Shown: positions 1-7,377, counted from the stretch's first letter. The stretch: 7,717 nt of DNA from JADHUC01 sp964617665 (GCA_964617665.1 CAZUAH010000630.1:1-7717), one strand, 5' to 3'. The notes: generated by a model from the sequence alone, not told the origin. Made by a program: numbers and translations.

Positions 1-32
1 TGAGTCAAGCATGAAATGAGGAAGGGCGTCAT
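1..32 (-). CDS. N-terminus of a probable BlaR1/MecR1-like M56 sensor protease (partial)
   Basis: On the minus strand an ATG at 32-30 overlaps the stop codon of the upstream repressor gene in an ATGA arrangement. The frame stays open to the window edge and reads MTPFLISCLT, a short hydrophobic start that could open a first membrane segment. In many bacteria BlaI/MecI-family repressor genes are directly followed by a gene for a membrane-bound M56 metallopeptidase (BlaR1/MecR1-like), often with translational coupling. The overlap and gene order are seen in the sequence. The product identity is inferred from context only, since just ten residues are visible and no zinc-binding motif is in view. 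Any other co-translated membrane protein is possible. Confidence 0.5.
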   Translation of the reverse strand, partial: MTPFLISCLT

Positions 33-412
33 GAATCCTGCTCCTTCAGAATCTCTTCCAACGTCGCACGCTCTTCGGCGCTCAGTTTCTTTTGCTCCAG
101 CACGCGCACCAGCAACTGCTCACGCGACCCATGAAACACCCGCTGAACCAAGTGTTGCACAAGGCTGCTCGAAACGTCCTCGAACGAGCGCACAGGGCGG
201 TAAACGAACGGGCGTGCACGGTTTGTCTGTTCCAGGAACCCTTTCTCAACCAGAATGCGCACCAAATTCGCAACCGTGACGTATGCACGGTCCACGCCGG
301 ATTTGGCGAGCCAATCGCGTGCTTCCGCAGCGTTCATTTCGCCTCGTTCCCAAAACACGTGCATGACTTCCAGTTCGCGTTCGGTCAGTTCCTTGGCTTT
401 GGGTCGAACCAT
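29..412 (-). CDS. BlaI/MecI/CopY family transcriptional repressor
   Basis: This 127-residue protein has the usual length of the BlaI/MecI/CopY (penicillinase repressor) family. Residues about 7-73 form the winged helix: a first helix LTERELEVMHVFWERG, then a recognition-helix region at about 43-58 (AYVTVANLVRILVEKG), then the wing ending RPFVYRPV. Residues about 77-125 are helical and charged and fit the dimerisation part (LVQHLVQRVFHGS, then LEEILKE). Family members bind dyad operators as dimers and are released when a sensor protease cuts them or when a ligand binds. The start at 412 is supported by GGAG on the minus strand (421-424 as CTCC) 8 nt upstream. The stop overlaps the start of a downstream frame by ATGA, which suggests coupling to an M56-type sensor. 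The controlled genes and inducing signal cannot be told; beta-lactam response should not be assumed. Family assignment is confident. Confidence 0.93.
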   Translation of the reverse strand: MVRPKAKELTERELEVMHVFWERGEMNAAEARDWLAKSGVDRAYVTVANLVRILVEKGFLEQTNRARPFVYRPVRSFEDVSSSLVQHLVQRVFHGSREQLLVRVLEQKKLSAEERATLEEILKEQDS

Positions 413-459
413 CTATCTCACTCCGTAGGCTCAGTGGACAATCCAGACATGCGCGTCCG

Positions 460-479
460 ATCACGCGCGGGCGCGTGAT
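460..479. promoter_or_regulatory. 9+9 bp dyad upstream of the repressor gene, candidate operator
   Basis: The arms ATCACGCGC (460-468) and GCGCGTGAT (471-479) are perfect reverse complements separated by GG. The dyad sits 47 bp upstream of the repressor start codon, where an autoregulatory operator would be expected. It lacks the TACA/TGTA half sites of the classical staphylococcal Bla/Mec operators, so binding by this repressor is an inference. It could equally form a hairpin in the 5' leader. An 8-bp palindrome CAAATTTG lies slightly farther upstream at 489-496. Confidence 0.35.
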
Positions 480-603
480 TTGCGTTACCAAATTTGATTA
501 AGCAAGAATAGCGAGAGGCCAAATGCCGGTCAACATCAGTTTTTGGCCGCTACCTGGCTGGCCGTCTCCTCGGATGAAGCGTCCGCTCGCACCGCCCACT
601 TTC

Positions 604-2031
604 TCACCGGGACGCGGTGCGATCGCCCAGCAGGTTGTCAATGATCATGTTGTCAGAGCCACCGATGACCTCCATTGGCACTGAACTCGTATCAGGGCGG
701 TCGTCGCGGATCAGGCAGTCGGATACGCGGCTATCGGATACGTCTTTCAGGAGCAGTCCGCGGTTGTCACAGTCGACAATCGTGCAATTGGTGATATTGA
801 ATCGGCGGCAGTTCTCCACGACCAAGCCGGCAGGCGAGTCCAGCACGCCGTTGATGTGCAGGCCCGTCAGGGTGCAATCCTGGCAGTCGCGAAAGACCAG
901 CCCGCTGGGACTGTTGAACCCGTAGTCGGGATTGCGATCGAACAGGTTCGAGGCAAGTACGATGTTCGAGCAATCCTCGAGAAGCACGTTTTCCGCAAAT
1001 GCCCGATGGATCGAGTTGCCGGTGATCGTGACACCGCGAGCGTGGACCATGTGAATATTGACCTCCACGTCGCTCATCAGATTGTCGGAGATGGCAAGAT
1101 TCCCGACCTTATGCGGTTTCTCGCGACTGGTGCCGATGAAGCGGATATTGGCCGATCCTTTCGGAGCCGATTCCGCCTGATCCGCCCCTTCGGGCGTCGG
1201 ACTATGCTGGATCGTGCAGCCAATGATGGCTCCTTCGCGGATGGAACCGACCGACGTGTCGAGCAGGATGTTGGCCGACGGCGGGTCGCCCTCTTCGCCC
1301 GTATTGGCTTCGATATCACAACACGCGATCTGCAGATTGCGGATCTCGCTTTCGCGCACGACGATTCCACCGCCCGAGTTGTAGCTGATGTGGCAGTTGG
1401 CGATGTTGACTTGATGCAAATTCAGCCGATCCAGGAACACGCCGATTCCGCGATTGTGATAGATGTGGCATTCCGAGAGGACCACGTTGCGGTTCCGCTG
1501 AACCAAATGCACGCCGTGCAGAGCTTCGCGAACGACAAGCCGAGTGATCGTCAACTGCATGGTCCCGGTGGCCTCCACACCGCACGCTTCCGGATGCTCG
1601 CCGACGATTTCCAACCCGTCGATCAACGGCGTCCGCTGGCGCTGCCACACATCTTCTTTGAACGACTTCGGACTGGCAGTCCCTCCGTGCGTACCGACCA
1701 GCTTCAACGCCGCACCCGGCCCAGCCATTACGATCTTTGCCACGCCGGCACCGTGAATCGACGTGTAGCCGACCTTGTCCAGGTCAATCACAATCGGCCG
1801 AGTGACGCGGTAAGTGCCCTTGGGCAAACGGATGTCGCCAACGCCGGAATCCACGGCTCGCTGAAGCGCCTCCGTATCGTCGGCTTTGCCATCGCCCACG
1901 ATGCCAAAACGGTCGAGGCTCCACACATTGGTTGCCTTGTGAGTCGTTTCGCGATCGGATGCTTGGAACACGCCGGCCGCCAAAATGGGAACGAGCACCA
2001 GGGAAAGCAAAAGAGGATTCCTACACGACAT
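604..2031 (-). CDS. Secreted right-handed parallel beta-helix protein (Pectate_lyase_3 type)
   Basis: This 475-residue protein starts with a signal peptide: short MSCRN n-region, hydrophobic stretch about 6-22, possible cleavage near residues 20-25. Residues about 38-110 match the entry region of Pectate_lyase_3 / rhamnogalacturonase-like proteins: the FGIVGDGKADDT motif at 42-53, a helix EALQRAVDSG, then LPKGTYRV at 69-76. The rest is a series of short strands with turns rich in N, G and C, such as the ladder around residues 158-245 (VVLSECHIYHNRGIGVFL, VNIANCHISYNSGGGIVV) and again at 311-465, as in NosD/PbH1-type beta-helices. The family includes polysaccharide lyases, hydrolases and epimerases acting outside the cytoplasm or in the periplasm. 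No catalytic set can be assigned here, so substrate and reaction stay open. The start is supported by AAAGGTG (2039-2045 on the opposite strand) 7 nt upstream. The gene is divergent from the glycoside-hydrolase-like gene, which hints at a shared role in glycan processing. Confidence 0.88.
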   Translation of the reverse strand: MSCRNPLLLSLVLVPILAAGVFQASDRETTHKATNVWSLDRFGIVGDGKADDTEALQRAVDSGVGDIRLPKGTYRVTRPIVIDLDKVGYTSIHGAGVAKIVMAGPGAALKLVGTHGGTASPKSFKEDVWQRQRTPLIDGLEIVGEHPEACGVEATGTMQLTITRLVVREALHGVHLVQRNRNVVLSECHIYHNRGIGVFLDRLNLHQVNIANCHISYNSGGGIVVRESEIRNLQIACCDIEANTGEEGDPPSANILLDTSVGSIREGAIIGCTIQHSPTPEGADQAESAPKGSANIRFIGTSREKPHKVGNLAISDNLMSDVEVNIHMVHARGVTITGNSIHRAFAENVLLEDCSNIVLASNLFDRNPDYGFNSPSGLVFRDCQDCTLTGLHINGVLDSPAGLVVENCRRFNITNCTIVDCDNRGLLLKDVSDSRVSDCLIRDDRPDTSSVPMEVIGGSDNMIIDNLLGDRTASR

Positions 2032-2064
2032 GGCAAAACACCTTTGAGCTAGGGTTACGATAGA

Positions 2065-2092
2065 TTGTCACACACTTCACATCGACGATAAT
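2065..2092 (+). promoter_or_regulatory. Candidate sigma70-type promoter for the hydrolase-transporter pair
   Basis: TTGTCA at 2065-2070 (five of six matches to TTGACA) is followed after 16 nt by GATAAT at 2087-2092 (five of six matches to TATAAT). Transcription would start near 2099 and leave a leader of about 115 nt before the start at 2214. The -10 box overlaps the ATG at 2091, so that upstream ATG could not be translated from this promoter, which agrees with the internal start. Vegetative promoters are poorly defined in this kind of organism, so this is a pattern match only. Confidence 0.42.
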
Positions 2093-2202
2093 GACGCGCG
2101 GAGGGAGAGTTGAAAAGACCTCGCTGGTAGTAGCGTCGCGGCAACGTCCTGAACGACGCTGGCAACAGCGGAGGATCACGGTTAAGCGAGACTTCTTGGT
2201 AC

Positions 2203-2206
2203 GGAG
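2203..2206 (+). promoter_or_regulatory. Ribosome binding site that fixes the hydrolase start
   Basis: GGAG lies 7 nt upstream of the ATG at 2214. This start gives a clean signal peptide at the N-terminus. The in-frame ATG at 2091 would place 41 charged residues, many of them Arg, ahead of it. Confidence 0.65.
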
Positions 2207-2213
2207 AGAGAAA

Positions 2214-4523
2214 ATGCCCAGACTGCCTCTGTTGAGGACAACGTTTTGTGCTATCGCCGTGGCGATTTCGCTAGTGGTCGCTGACGTAGACGCTCAGGAT
2301 GAAAGGAAGGCCAACACAGCGACGGCGTCCATCGGAAGCGGATCGTTGCGTATCGCCATTGATCCACATGATGGAGAGCTTCTGGAACTGGTGGACCTTG
2401 CTACAAAGCACAATATTCTGGACGGCGATCCGGATCTTGGCGGGTTGTGGGAAGTGGGTGTACTTCTCGATGGTCAACCGTCTGTACTCACGCCGGCCCA
2501 ATCGGGATCATTCCAATGGAAAATGCCGCCACCGGGCCGAGCGATAAGAATGACTTGGACCGATTTCAAGATTGCCGGTGCCGAGGAGTGCAAGGTCGAA
2601 GTCACCGTGCGGCTCGTTGCCGATACGCCCACGAGCCAATGGAGTATCTCCGTAACGAAACCGCCCCAGATCGCCTTGCGGCAAATCCGCTTTCCGCGAG
2701 TACACGGGCTCCGGCAGCAGAAGCACGAGCGCCTTGCCGTCCCGGCTTGGTTGGGGCAACAGACGAACGATCCTCGCAGCTTGCTGTGCGGCAGCGATGG
2801 AAGAGGACGACGCCTCGCTTGGGACTATCCAGGCCGAATGGCCCTGCAATGCTTGGCGTACTATGGCGAAGGGGGGAATGGTCTCTACGCCGCGTGCGAC
2901 GACACGGAAGCCTGCAGGAAGACGTTCGCCCTTTGGGGCACCACCGGTAGCCAAGTTCATTTTGAAACGGTTCACTATCCCGACAACGAGGCCGCCAACC
3001 AGGATCGCTATGCCCTGCCGTACAACGTGTTGCTGGGCACGTTTCAGGGCGATTGGATCACGGCGGCCGAACGCTATCGAGCGTGGGCAAAGCATCAGCG
3101 TTGGGCCAAGGAAAGCCGGCTGCAACGGGGCCTCGTGCCGGAGTGGGTACTGGATACGGGGGCCTGGGTCTGGAATCGAGGCCCTTCGCCAGGAGTGCTT
3201 CCACCCTCCGTCGCGTTTCGGAAGCGTCTTGGTCTGCCCGTGAGCGTCTTCTGGCACTGGTGGCACGGCTGCCCCTACGACATCGGTTTTCCCGAGTATC
3301 TTCCGCCGCGTGAAGGCACCGAGGCGTTCCAGCAGGCTGCGGAACGCGCCCACGACGAAGGCGTGCGGTTCATGGTGTACATGAACCAGCGGGCCTGGGG
3401 CATGAGCAGCCGAAGTTGGGAGGAAGAGAACGCTGAGCGATTTGCCGTCAAGGGTCAGGACGGCAAGGTTCGTCCCGAGATCTACAACATCTTCACCAGA
3501 CAAGCCCTTGCATCCATGTGCCTGGCGACGCCCTTCTGGCGAAACAAGTATGCCGGACTCGCGGAAGAGGCATTCAAGGACTTGGGCGTGGATGGAATCT
3601 ACATGGACCAGGCATGCAGCCATCGAGCCTGCTACGATCCCAATCATGGGCATCCGTTGGGTGGTGGGAACTCGTGGATGGAAGGATTTCGCACGCTATC
3701 GAGCGACATTCGTAACCGCTGCAACGCCGACCGCCGCATCGTGCTGGCCGGCGAGGGATGCGGAGAGGCTTGGCTTCCGTACTTGGACTTGATGCTCACC
3801 CTCCAGGTCAGTCGAGAACGATACTCGTCGCCGACTGATCCGTGGGAAGTGATCCCTTTCTTTCAAGCCGTCTATCATCCGTACGCCGTCACCTACGGAA
3901 GCTACTCGTCGTTGACCATGCCGCCATACGACGAGTTGTGGCCGGCCGAGTTCGCACCCAAGGAGCCTTTGGCCCTGCTGGACCGAAAGTATTCGCAACA
4001 GTTCTATTTGGAGCAGGCGCGAGCGTTCGTCTGGGGCCAGCAACCGGCGCTGGCCAACTTCCGCCCCGAGCTTTTCGACAAGCGGCCTGAGGAAATCGAA
4101 TACGTGATGCGTCTGGCCCGAGTGCGGAGTCGAGCGACCAAGTACTTGCTTCACGGAGAGTTTCTCCGACCTCCGAAACTGAATGCTCCGGAAGTAACGT
4201 CCGATTTCTCACGCCTGTCGATCTACGCAGGACAAAAGAGCCGATTGACTTCCAGCCAGAAGCGGCATCCGCTTGTGATCGCGGGTGCCTGGCGCGCGGC
4301 CGACGGTGATGTGGCAATAGCTCTAGCCAGCATCAACGACCAGACGCTTCCCCTTTCGCTCACGCTCGATCCGACGTACTATCGTCTTCCGAAGGAAGCA
4401 CGCGTGTGCCGAATCGACGAGACGGGTCGCCACATCATTGGCTCGTTCACGAGCGACGATCCCACGCTGAAGCTCAAATTGCCTGCCCGCCAAGCGTGGG
4501 TTGTCGAGTTCTCCAAGAAGTAG
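2214..4523 (+). CDS. Secreted glycoside-hydrolase-like protein, DUF6259-type TIM barrel
   Basis: The 769-residue product begins with a signal peptide (MPRLPLLRTTFCAIAVAISL, possible cleavage after VDA near residue 27), so it probably acts outside the cytoplasm. Residues about 35-290 look like a beta-rich N-terminal domain of the kind that precedes catalytic barrels. Residues about 305-620 look like a (beta/alpha)8 barrel: VSVFWHWWHGCPYDIGFPEY (344-362), VRFMVYMNQRAWG (384-396), LGVDGIYMDQACSH (457-470) and RRIVLAGEGCGE (507-518). By analogy with retaining alpha-glycosidases, D465 in the YMDQ strand and E514 or E518 in the GEGCGE strand are candidate catalytic residues. Residues about 680-769 form a C-terminal beta-sandwich-like tail. 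The overall pattern resembles DUF6259 proteins; the substrate is unknown. The transporter gene starts 5 nt after the stop, so the two are probably co-transcribed. Identity as a carbohydrate-active enzyme is likely, but the exact family is recalled rather than searched. Confidence 0.8.
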   Translation: MPRLPLLRTTFCAIAVAISLVVADVDAQDERKANTATASIGSGSLRIAIDPHDGELLELVDLATKHNILDGDPDLGGLWEVGVLLDGQPSVLTPAQSGSFQWKMPPPGRAIRMTWTDFKIAGAEECKVEVTVRLVADTPTSQWSISVTKPPQIALRQIRFPRVHGLRQQKHERLAVPAWLGQQTNDPRSLLCGSDGRGRRLAWDYPGRMALQCLAYYGEGGNGLYAACDDTEACRKTFALWGTTGSQVHFETVHYPDNEAANQDRYALPYNVLLGTFQGDWITAAERYRAWAKHQRWAKESRLQRGLVPEWVLDTGAWVWNRGPSPGVLPPSVAFRKRLGLPVSVFWHWWHGCPYDIGFPEYLPPREGTEAFQQAAERAHDEGVRFMVYMNQRAWGMSSRSWEEENAERFAVKGQDGKVRPEIYNIFTRQALASMCLATPFWRNKYAGLAEEAFKDLGVDGIYMDQACSHRACYDPNHGHPLGGGNSWMEGFRTLSSDIRNRCNADRRIVLAGEGCGEAWLPYLDLMLTLQVSRERYSSPTDPWEVIPFFQAVYHPYAVTYGSYSSLTMPPYDELWPAEFAPKEPLALLDRKYSQQFYLEQARAFVWGQQPALANFRPELFDKRPEEIEYVMRLARVRSRATKYLLHGEFLRPPKLNAPEVTSDFSRLSIYAGQKSRLTSSQKRHPLVIAGAWRAADGDVAIALASINDQTLPLSLTLDPTYYRLPKEARVCRIDETGRHIIGSFTSDDPTLKLKLPARQAWVVEFSKK

Positions 4524-4528
4524 CCGCC

Positions 4529-5728
4529 ATGAGCCGCGCCACATTTCGACTGGTGATGTTGGTCTCCTGCGCTCACGCGTTGGTGCACGTGTTCGAGTTG
4601 TCGCTGCCGAGCGTGGAATTGATGATCGGCGACGAGTTCCAGGTGGGTCGGGATCGCACAGGGATGCTGGGCACGGTTTGGCGGTTGCCGTTTGGCTTCG
4701 GAGCCCTCTTGGCTGGTTGGCTGGCGGACCGGTTGGGCTCGAAGAGGATGTTACTGGTCTATCTGGGCGGATGCAGCGCAACGGCGCTGTTGGCGTTTTG
4801 GGCGCCGTCGCTGGCCATTCTATTCGTCGTCATGTTCGGCATGGGTTGCTTTGCCAGCATCTACCATCCCGCTGGACTGGCGTTGATATCGACGGAAACC
4901 ACTGCGGAAAACCGGCCAGCGGCTTTGGGATGGCACGGGATTCTGGGGTCGCTGGGCATTGCCGCAGCGCCATTCATGGCAGCCGCTGTATTCCATACGG
5001 GAGCGGTGACTTGGCGACAGTATTATCTCCTGCTTGTGATTCCGGCCGTTATCATTTTCGGCCTATTGCTGTTCTATCTGAAGCGGCCGACTGAGCCCGC
5101 TCAGCCTGCGGCACAATCGACGCAGAAACCAACCGCGCGCGGTAAGGCTGGATGGGGGCCGTTCTTGTTTCTCGTGCTGATCGGCACCATCACGGGTTTC
5201 ACATACGCGGCCTTTACGCATTTTCTGCCGCGGTATTTGGATGATGCCGGCATGAAGCCAGATGGTTTGTCGCCGGAGAGCTTTCGCAATTACTTGGCGG
5301 CCCTCGTCCTGCTGTTCGCCGCGGTTGGCCAAGGCGTGGCAGGCAAGATCGCGCGTCCCGGCCGGCTGGAGCCTCTATTGGCGATGATTCTGTTTGGGAT
5401 CGTTCCGCCGCTGATTTGGATGTCGCTGGCCGAAGGACAAGCCAAGCTGTGGGCAGCTTGCCTGATGTCGTTGATCCTCTTTATGAACCAACCGGTCTAT
5501 AACAGCTTGATCGCCGAGTACGTTCCACGTGAGCGGCGAAGCCTCGGCTACGGCTTCAGCAACACACTCTGTTTCGGCCTCGGCGGATTCGGCCCCGCCT
5601 ACGCCGGTTTGATGAACGATCGCTGGACTTACGGCGGCTTGGCCGTGATCGCATCGATTACGGGGCTGCTGGCGCTCGTGCTTGTTCGCTGGCGAAAATC
5701 CGCGATGGCGCAGCAAGCTGACGAATGA
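4529..5728 (+). CDS. Major facilitator superfamily transporter
   Basis: The 399-residue protein is the normal size for an MFS transporter and shows about twelve hydrophobic segments, six before and six after a polar central loop at about 185-208 (KRPTEPAQPAAQSTQKPTAR). The loop between TM2 and TM3 carries the classical motif A as GWLADRLGSKRM (63-74). The segment IYHPAGLALIS (111-121) resembles a TM4 region seen in fosmidomycin-resistance-like and related MFS members, but this does not fix the substrate. The start at 4529 follows the upstream stop by 5 nt. A longer in-frame start at 4406 would add 41 polar residues inside the hydrolase gene and is unlikely. The ribosome binding site is weak (AAGAAG near 4515-4520), so translation may be coupled to the hydrolase. 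Context suggests uptake or export of a product of that enzyme. This is inference. Confidence 0.9.
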   Translation: MSRATFRLVMLVSCAHALVHVFELSLPSVELMIGDEFQVGRDRTGMLGTVWRLPFGFGALLAGWLADRLGSKRMLLVYLGGCSATALLAFWAPSLAILFVVMFGMGCFASIYHPAGLALISTETTAENRPAALGWHGILGSLGIAAAPFMAAAVFHTGAVTWRQYYLLLVIPAVIIFGLLLFYLKRPTEPAQPAAQSTQKPTARGKAGWGPFLFLVLIGTITGFTYAAFTHFLPRYLDDAGMKPDGLSPESFRNYLAALVLLFAAVGQGVAGKIARPGRLEPLLAMILFGIVPPLIWMSLAEGQAKLWAACLMSLILFMNQPVYNSLIAEYVPRERRSLGYGFSNTLCFGLGGFGPAYAGLMNDRWTYGGLAVIASITGLLALVLVRWRKSAMAQQADE

Positions 5729-5822
5729 ACCGGACCGGTATAGCAGATGTCGAAATGCTGGAGGGCAGCTTTGTCGGCCATTGTATGCCAATATCAAGGT
5801 TGGCTATTCGAGCGGCGATCGA

Positions 5823-5851
5823 TTGACCGTTCACAGCCCGCGCGGTAGAGT
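5823..5851 (+). promoter_or_regulatory. Candidate sigma70-type promoter of the GspG-like gene
   Basis: TTGACC at 5823-5828 (five of six matches to TTGACA) and TAGAGT at 5846-5851 (four of six matches to TATAAT) are separated by 17 nt. The predicted start near 5858 leaves a leader of about 42 nt. The site lies within the 171-nt gap after the transporter gene, supporting a separate transcription unit. Confidence 0.4.
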
Positions 5852-5884
5852 CAATTCCGTTGCGAGAAGTCATTCTCCTCTTTC

Positions 5885-5890
5885 GGAAGG
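5885..5890 (+). promoter_or_regulatory. Strong ribosome binding site of the GspG-like gene
   Basis: GGAAGG ends 9 nt before the ATG at 5900 and is the best Shine-Dalgarno match near that gene. It supports this start over downstream Met codons. Confidence 0.6.
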
Positions 5891-5899
5891 CGACGACCA

Positions 5900-6583
5900 A
5901 TGTCCCACGATACGTATGGTGCCTATCCACCGCCGACCGGGCCAGGAAGAGGCGAAACCAACACACCCGGCTTGGTCGGTTTCATTCTGTCGTTGTGTGG
6001 GCTGATGTGCGGAGTCACGTTCCCGATAGGCTTCATTGTCAGTCTGTTCGGTCTGGGAAAGGAGCCAAAGGGGTTCGCGATCGCTGGCACCATTATCGGT
6101 GCAGTAGGTACGCTCCTGTACCTTGCCATCTTTCTTTTCTACGGTGCGATGTTCGCTGCGTGTATCGGAATCGGGGCAACAGCGGCGAGATTCACAATCG
6201 AAACACAAACGTCGATTGATGAGGCGTCAGGGACGATCGACGAGTACGAGATGGAGAACGGCGAACTACCTGATGAAGAAACGGGAAACCAATTGATCGC
6301 CGACGCCGATATCAAAGACGGCTGGGGCCGCAACCTCCGCTACGAAATCACCGAGGAAGGCGACTACGTGATCCGCAGTGCCGGAGTGGACGGCGAATTC
6401 GACACGCTCGACGACGCAACCTCACAAGACTTCGACTGGGAAGCAAGCGATTTTGAGGACGAATTCGAGGACATGGACGTCGAAGACAGCTCCACCGATT
6501 ACTCGCCGATCGAAGTGGGGCCAGAAGACCCAGAAGCCGATGATGGTACGGGAGCATCGTCAACGTTTGGGATTGAGGAGTAG
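5900..6583 (+). CDS. Membrane protein with DUF4190-like N-terminus, GspG-like domain and acidic tail
   Basis: The 227-residue protein has three parts. Residues 1-23 are a Pro/Gly-rich cytosolic start (YGAYPPPTGPGRG). Residues about 24-95 hold two hydrophobic segments around GLGKEPKGFAIAG, the layout of DUF4190-type small membrane domains. Residues about 108-172 resemble the C-terminal part of type II secretion GspG pseudopilins: a helix followed by YEMENGELPDEETG, then KDGWGRNLRYEI (139-150, compare DPWGNPY) and YVIRSAGVDGEFDTLDD (156-172, compare the S-x-G-x-D-G-x-x-x-T-x-D-D ending). It lacks a class III prepilin leader, so it is not a normal pseudopilin. Residues 161-227 contain 26 Asp/Glu and no Lys, Arg or His. 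GGAAGG at 5885-5890, 9 nt upstream, supports the start. The function is unknown; the domain reading rests on motif resemblance. Confidence 0.78.
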   Translation: MSHDTYGAYPPPTGPGRGETNTPGLVGFILSLCGLMCGVTFPIGFIVSLFGLGKEPKGFAIAGTIIGAVGTLLYLAIFLFYGAMFAACIGIGATAARFTIETQTSIDEASGTIDEYEMENGELPDEETGNQLIADADIKDGWGRNLRYEITEEGDYVIRSAGVDGEFDTLDDATSQDFDWEASDFEDEFEDMDVEDSSTDYSPIEVGPEDPEADDGTGASSTFGIEE

Positions 6584-6648
6584 AGAACTGTGCGATAGCC
6601 ATAGCCGCTCGGCAGCAGCACTTCCTTCTTCAATTCCAACAAGATGAG

Positions 6649-7377
6649 ATGTTTGGACGCAGACTATCCCGGGCCATCTTCTTCTGGCCCGCAGCGTTAT
6701 TCGTCCGCCTGGGGCAATTCCTTCTCAGTTACAGTCAGACCCGATTCGGGAGGTACACTGTCCGCCCAGTCTTTCGCCTATTCTGCCGGTTCGTGCTCTA
6801 CGCGCGTCCGTACCTCCTGCGCGGTCCTCGGACGAACGACGCGATGCCAACGCCGCAACTGTGTGATCTGATCGATGGGCACAAGCTCATTGCAGCCATT
6901 CCTTGTGTCTGCCGGGCTGGCAGCATGAAGTGCGAGAATACTCACCACGGTGAACACGAACTCGACGTCTGCCTGTCTTTCGGACTTGCCGCAATCATCC
7001 AGATCGGCAGCGGACTGGGCAAACGGCTTTCGTCTGACGAGGCGAAAGACATTTGCCGAAACGCCGCAGCATCGGGCCTTGCTCATCACGCGATCTACAG
7101 CTTTGGTGCATTACTGGAGGTGTGCAACTGCTGCACGGAGACCTGTTCCGTTGTCAAAGCCTATGAAGCGGGCGTGCCCGAGGCGGTAAGGCCATCTCCT
7201 TTCGTCGCAGTCCGAGGACCGGATTGCGACGGGTGCAGCGGTCGAGACGCGAAGGTCTGTGAGGGGATCTGTCCCTACGGCAAACACCCGTCCTCCAAGG
7301 AATGCTTCGGTTGTGGTCTCTGCGCGGCACACTGCGCGCACAATGCCATCGTGATGAGATCGAGAGAAGAAAGATAG
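6649..7377 (+). CDS. Cysteine-rich 4Fe-4S dicluster ferredoxin-type protein
   Basis: The 242-residue product carries 19 cysteines. Residues 1-60 are basic and hydrophobic/aromatic (FFWPAALFVRLGQFLLSY) and may bind the membrane. Residues about 70-180 contain IPCVCRAGSMKC (C86, C88, C95), C108, C136 and VCNCCTETC (C159, C161, C162, C166), a layout known from Fe-S proteins with CxCR and CNCC signatures. Residues 193-229 form a ferredoxin-like region: C193-x2-C196-x7-C204-x3-C208-P, then C219-x2-C222-x2-C225-x3-C229. The second motif is a canonical cluster site except that Pro after the last Cys is replaced by Ala; the first has a 7-residue gap instead of 2. Electron transfer is the likely role; the partner is not in the window. 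The ribosome site is weak. Met66, at 6844, is an alternative start but would lose the basic N-terminus. The gene lies 65 nt after its neighbour and might be co-transcribed with it. Confidence 0.85.
   Translation: MFGRRLSRAIFFWPAALFVRLGQFLLSYSQTRFGRYTVRPVFRLFCRFVLYARPYLLRGPRTNDAMPTPQLCDLIDGHKLIAAIPCVCRAGSMKCENTHHGEHELDVCLSFGLAAIIQIGSGLGKRLSSDEAKDICRNAAASGLAHHAIYSFGALLEVCNCCTETCSVVKAYEAGVPEAVRPSPFVAVRGPDCDGCSGRDAKVCEGICPYGKHPSSKECFGCGLCAAHCAHNAIVMRSREER

Noticed and set aside
517..548. GGCCAAA/TTTGGCC 7-bp inverted repeat as a terminator for the beta-helix gene
   Set aside because: The loop is 18 nt and no U tract follows the stem on the minus strand.
856..2052. 398-codon plus-strand frame opposite the beta-helix gene
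   Set aside because: It is antisense to a well-supported secreted protein, has no recognisable domain and arises from GC-rich codon use.
2132..2160. AGCGTCG/CGACGCT inverted repeat in the hydrolase leader as a riboswitch or attenuator
   Set aside because: It is a lone 7-bp stem with a 15-nt loop, no conserved riboswitch features and no terminator pairing.
2091..2213. N-terminal extension of the hydrolase from the ATG at 2091
   Set aside because: It would bury the signal peptide behind 41 charged residues; GGAG and the candidate promoter both favour 2214.
2508..3653. 381-codon minus-strand frame opposite the hydrolase gene
   Set aside because: It lies wholly within the hydrolase coding sequence, has no family resemblance and reads as low-information Arg/Ala/His-rich sequence.
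4406..4528. Upstream start for the transporter
   Set aside because: It lies inside the hydrolase gene and adds a polar stretch not expected before TM1; the ATG at 4529 fits the family length.
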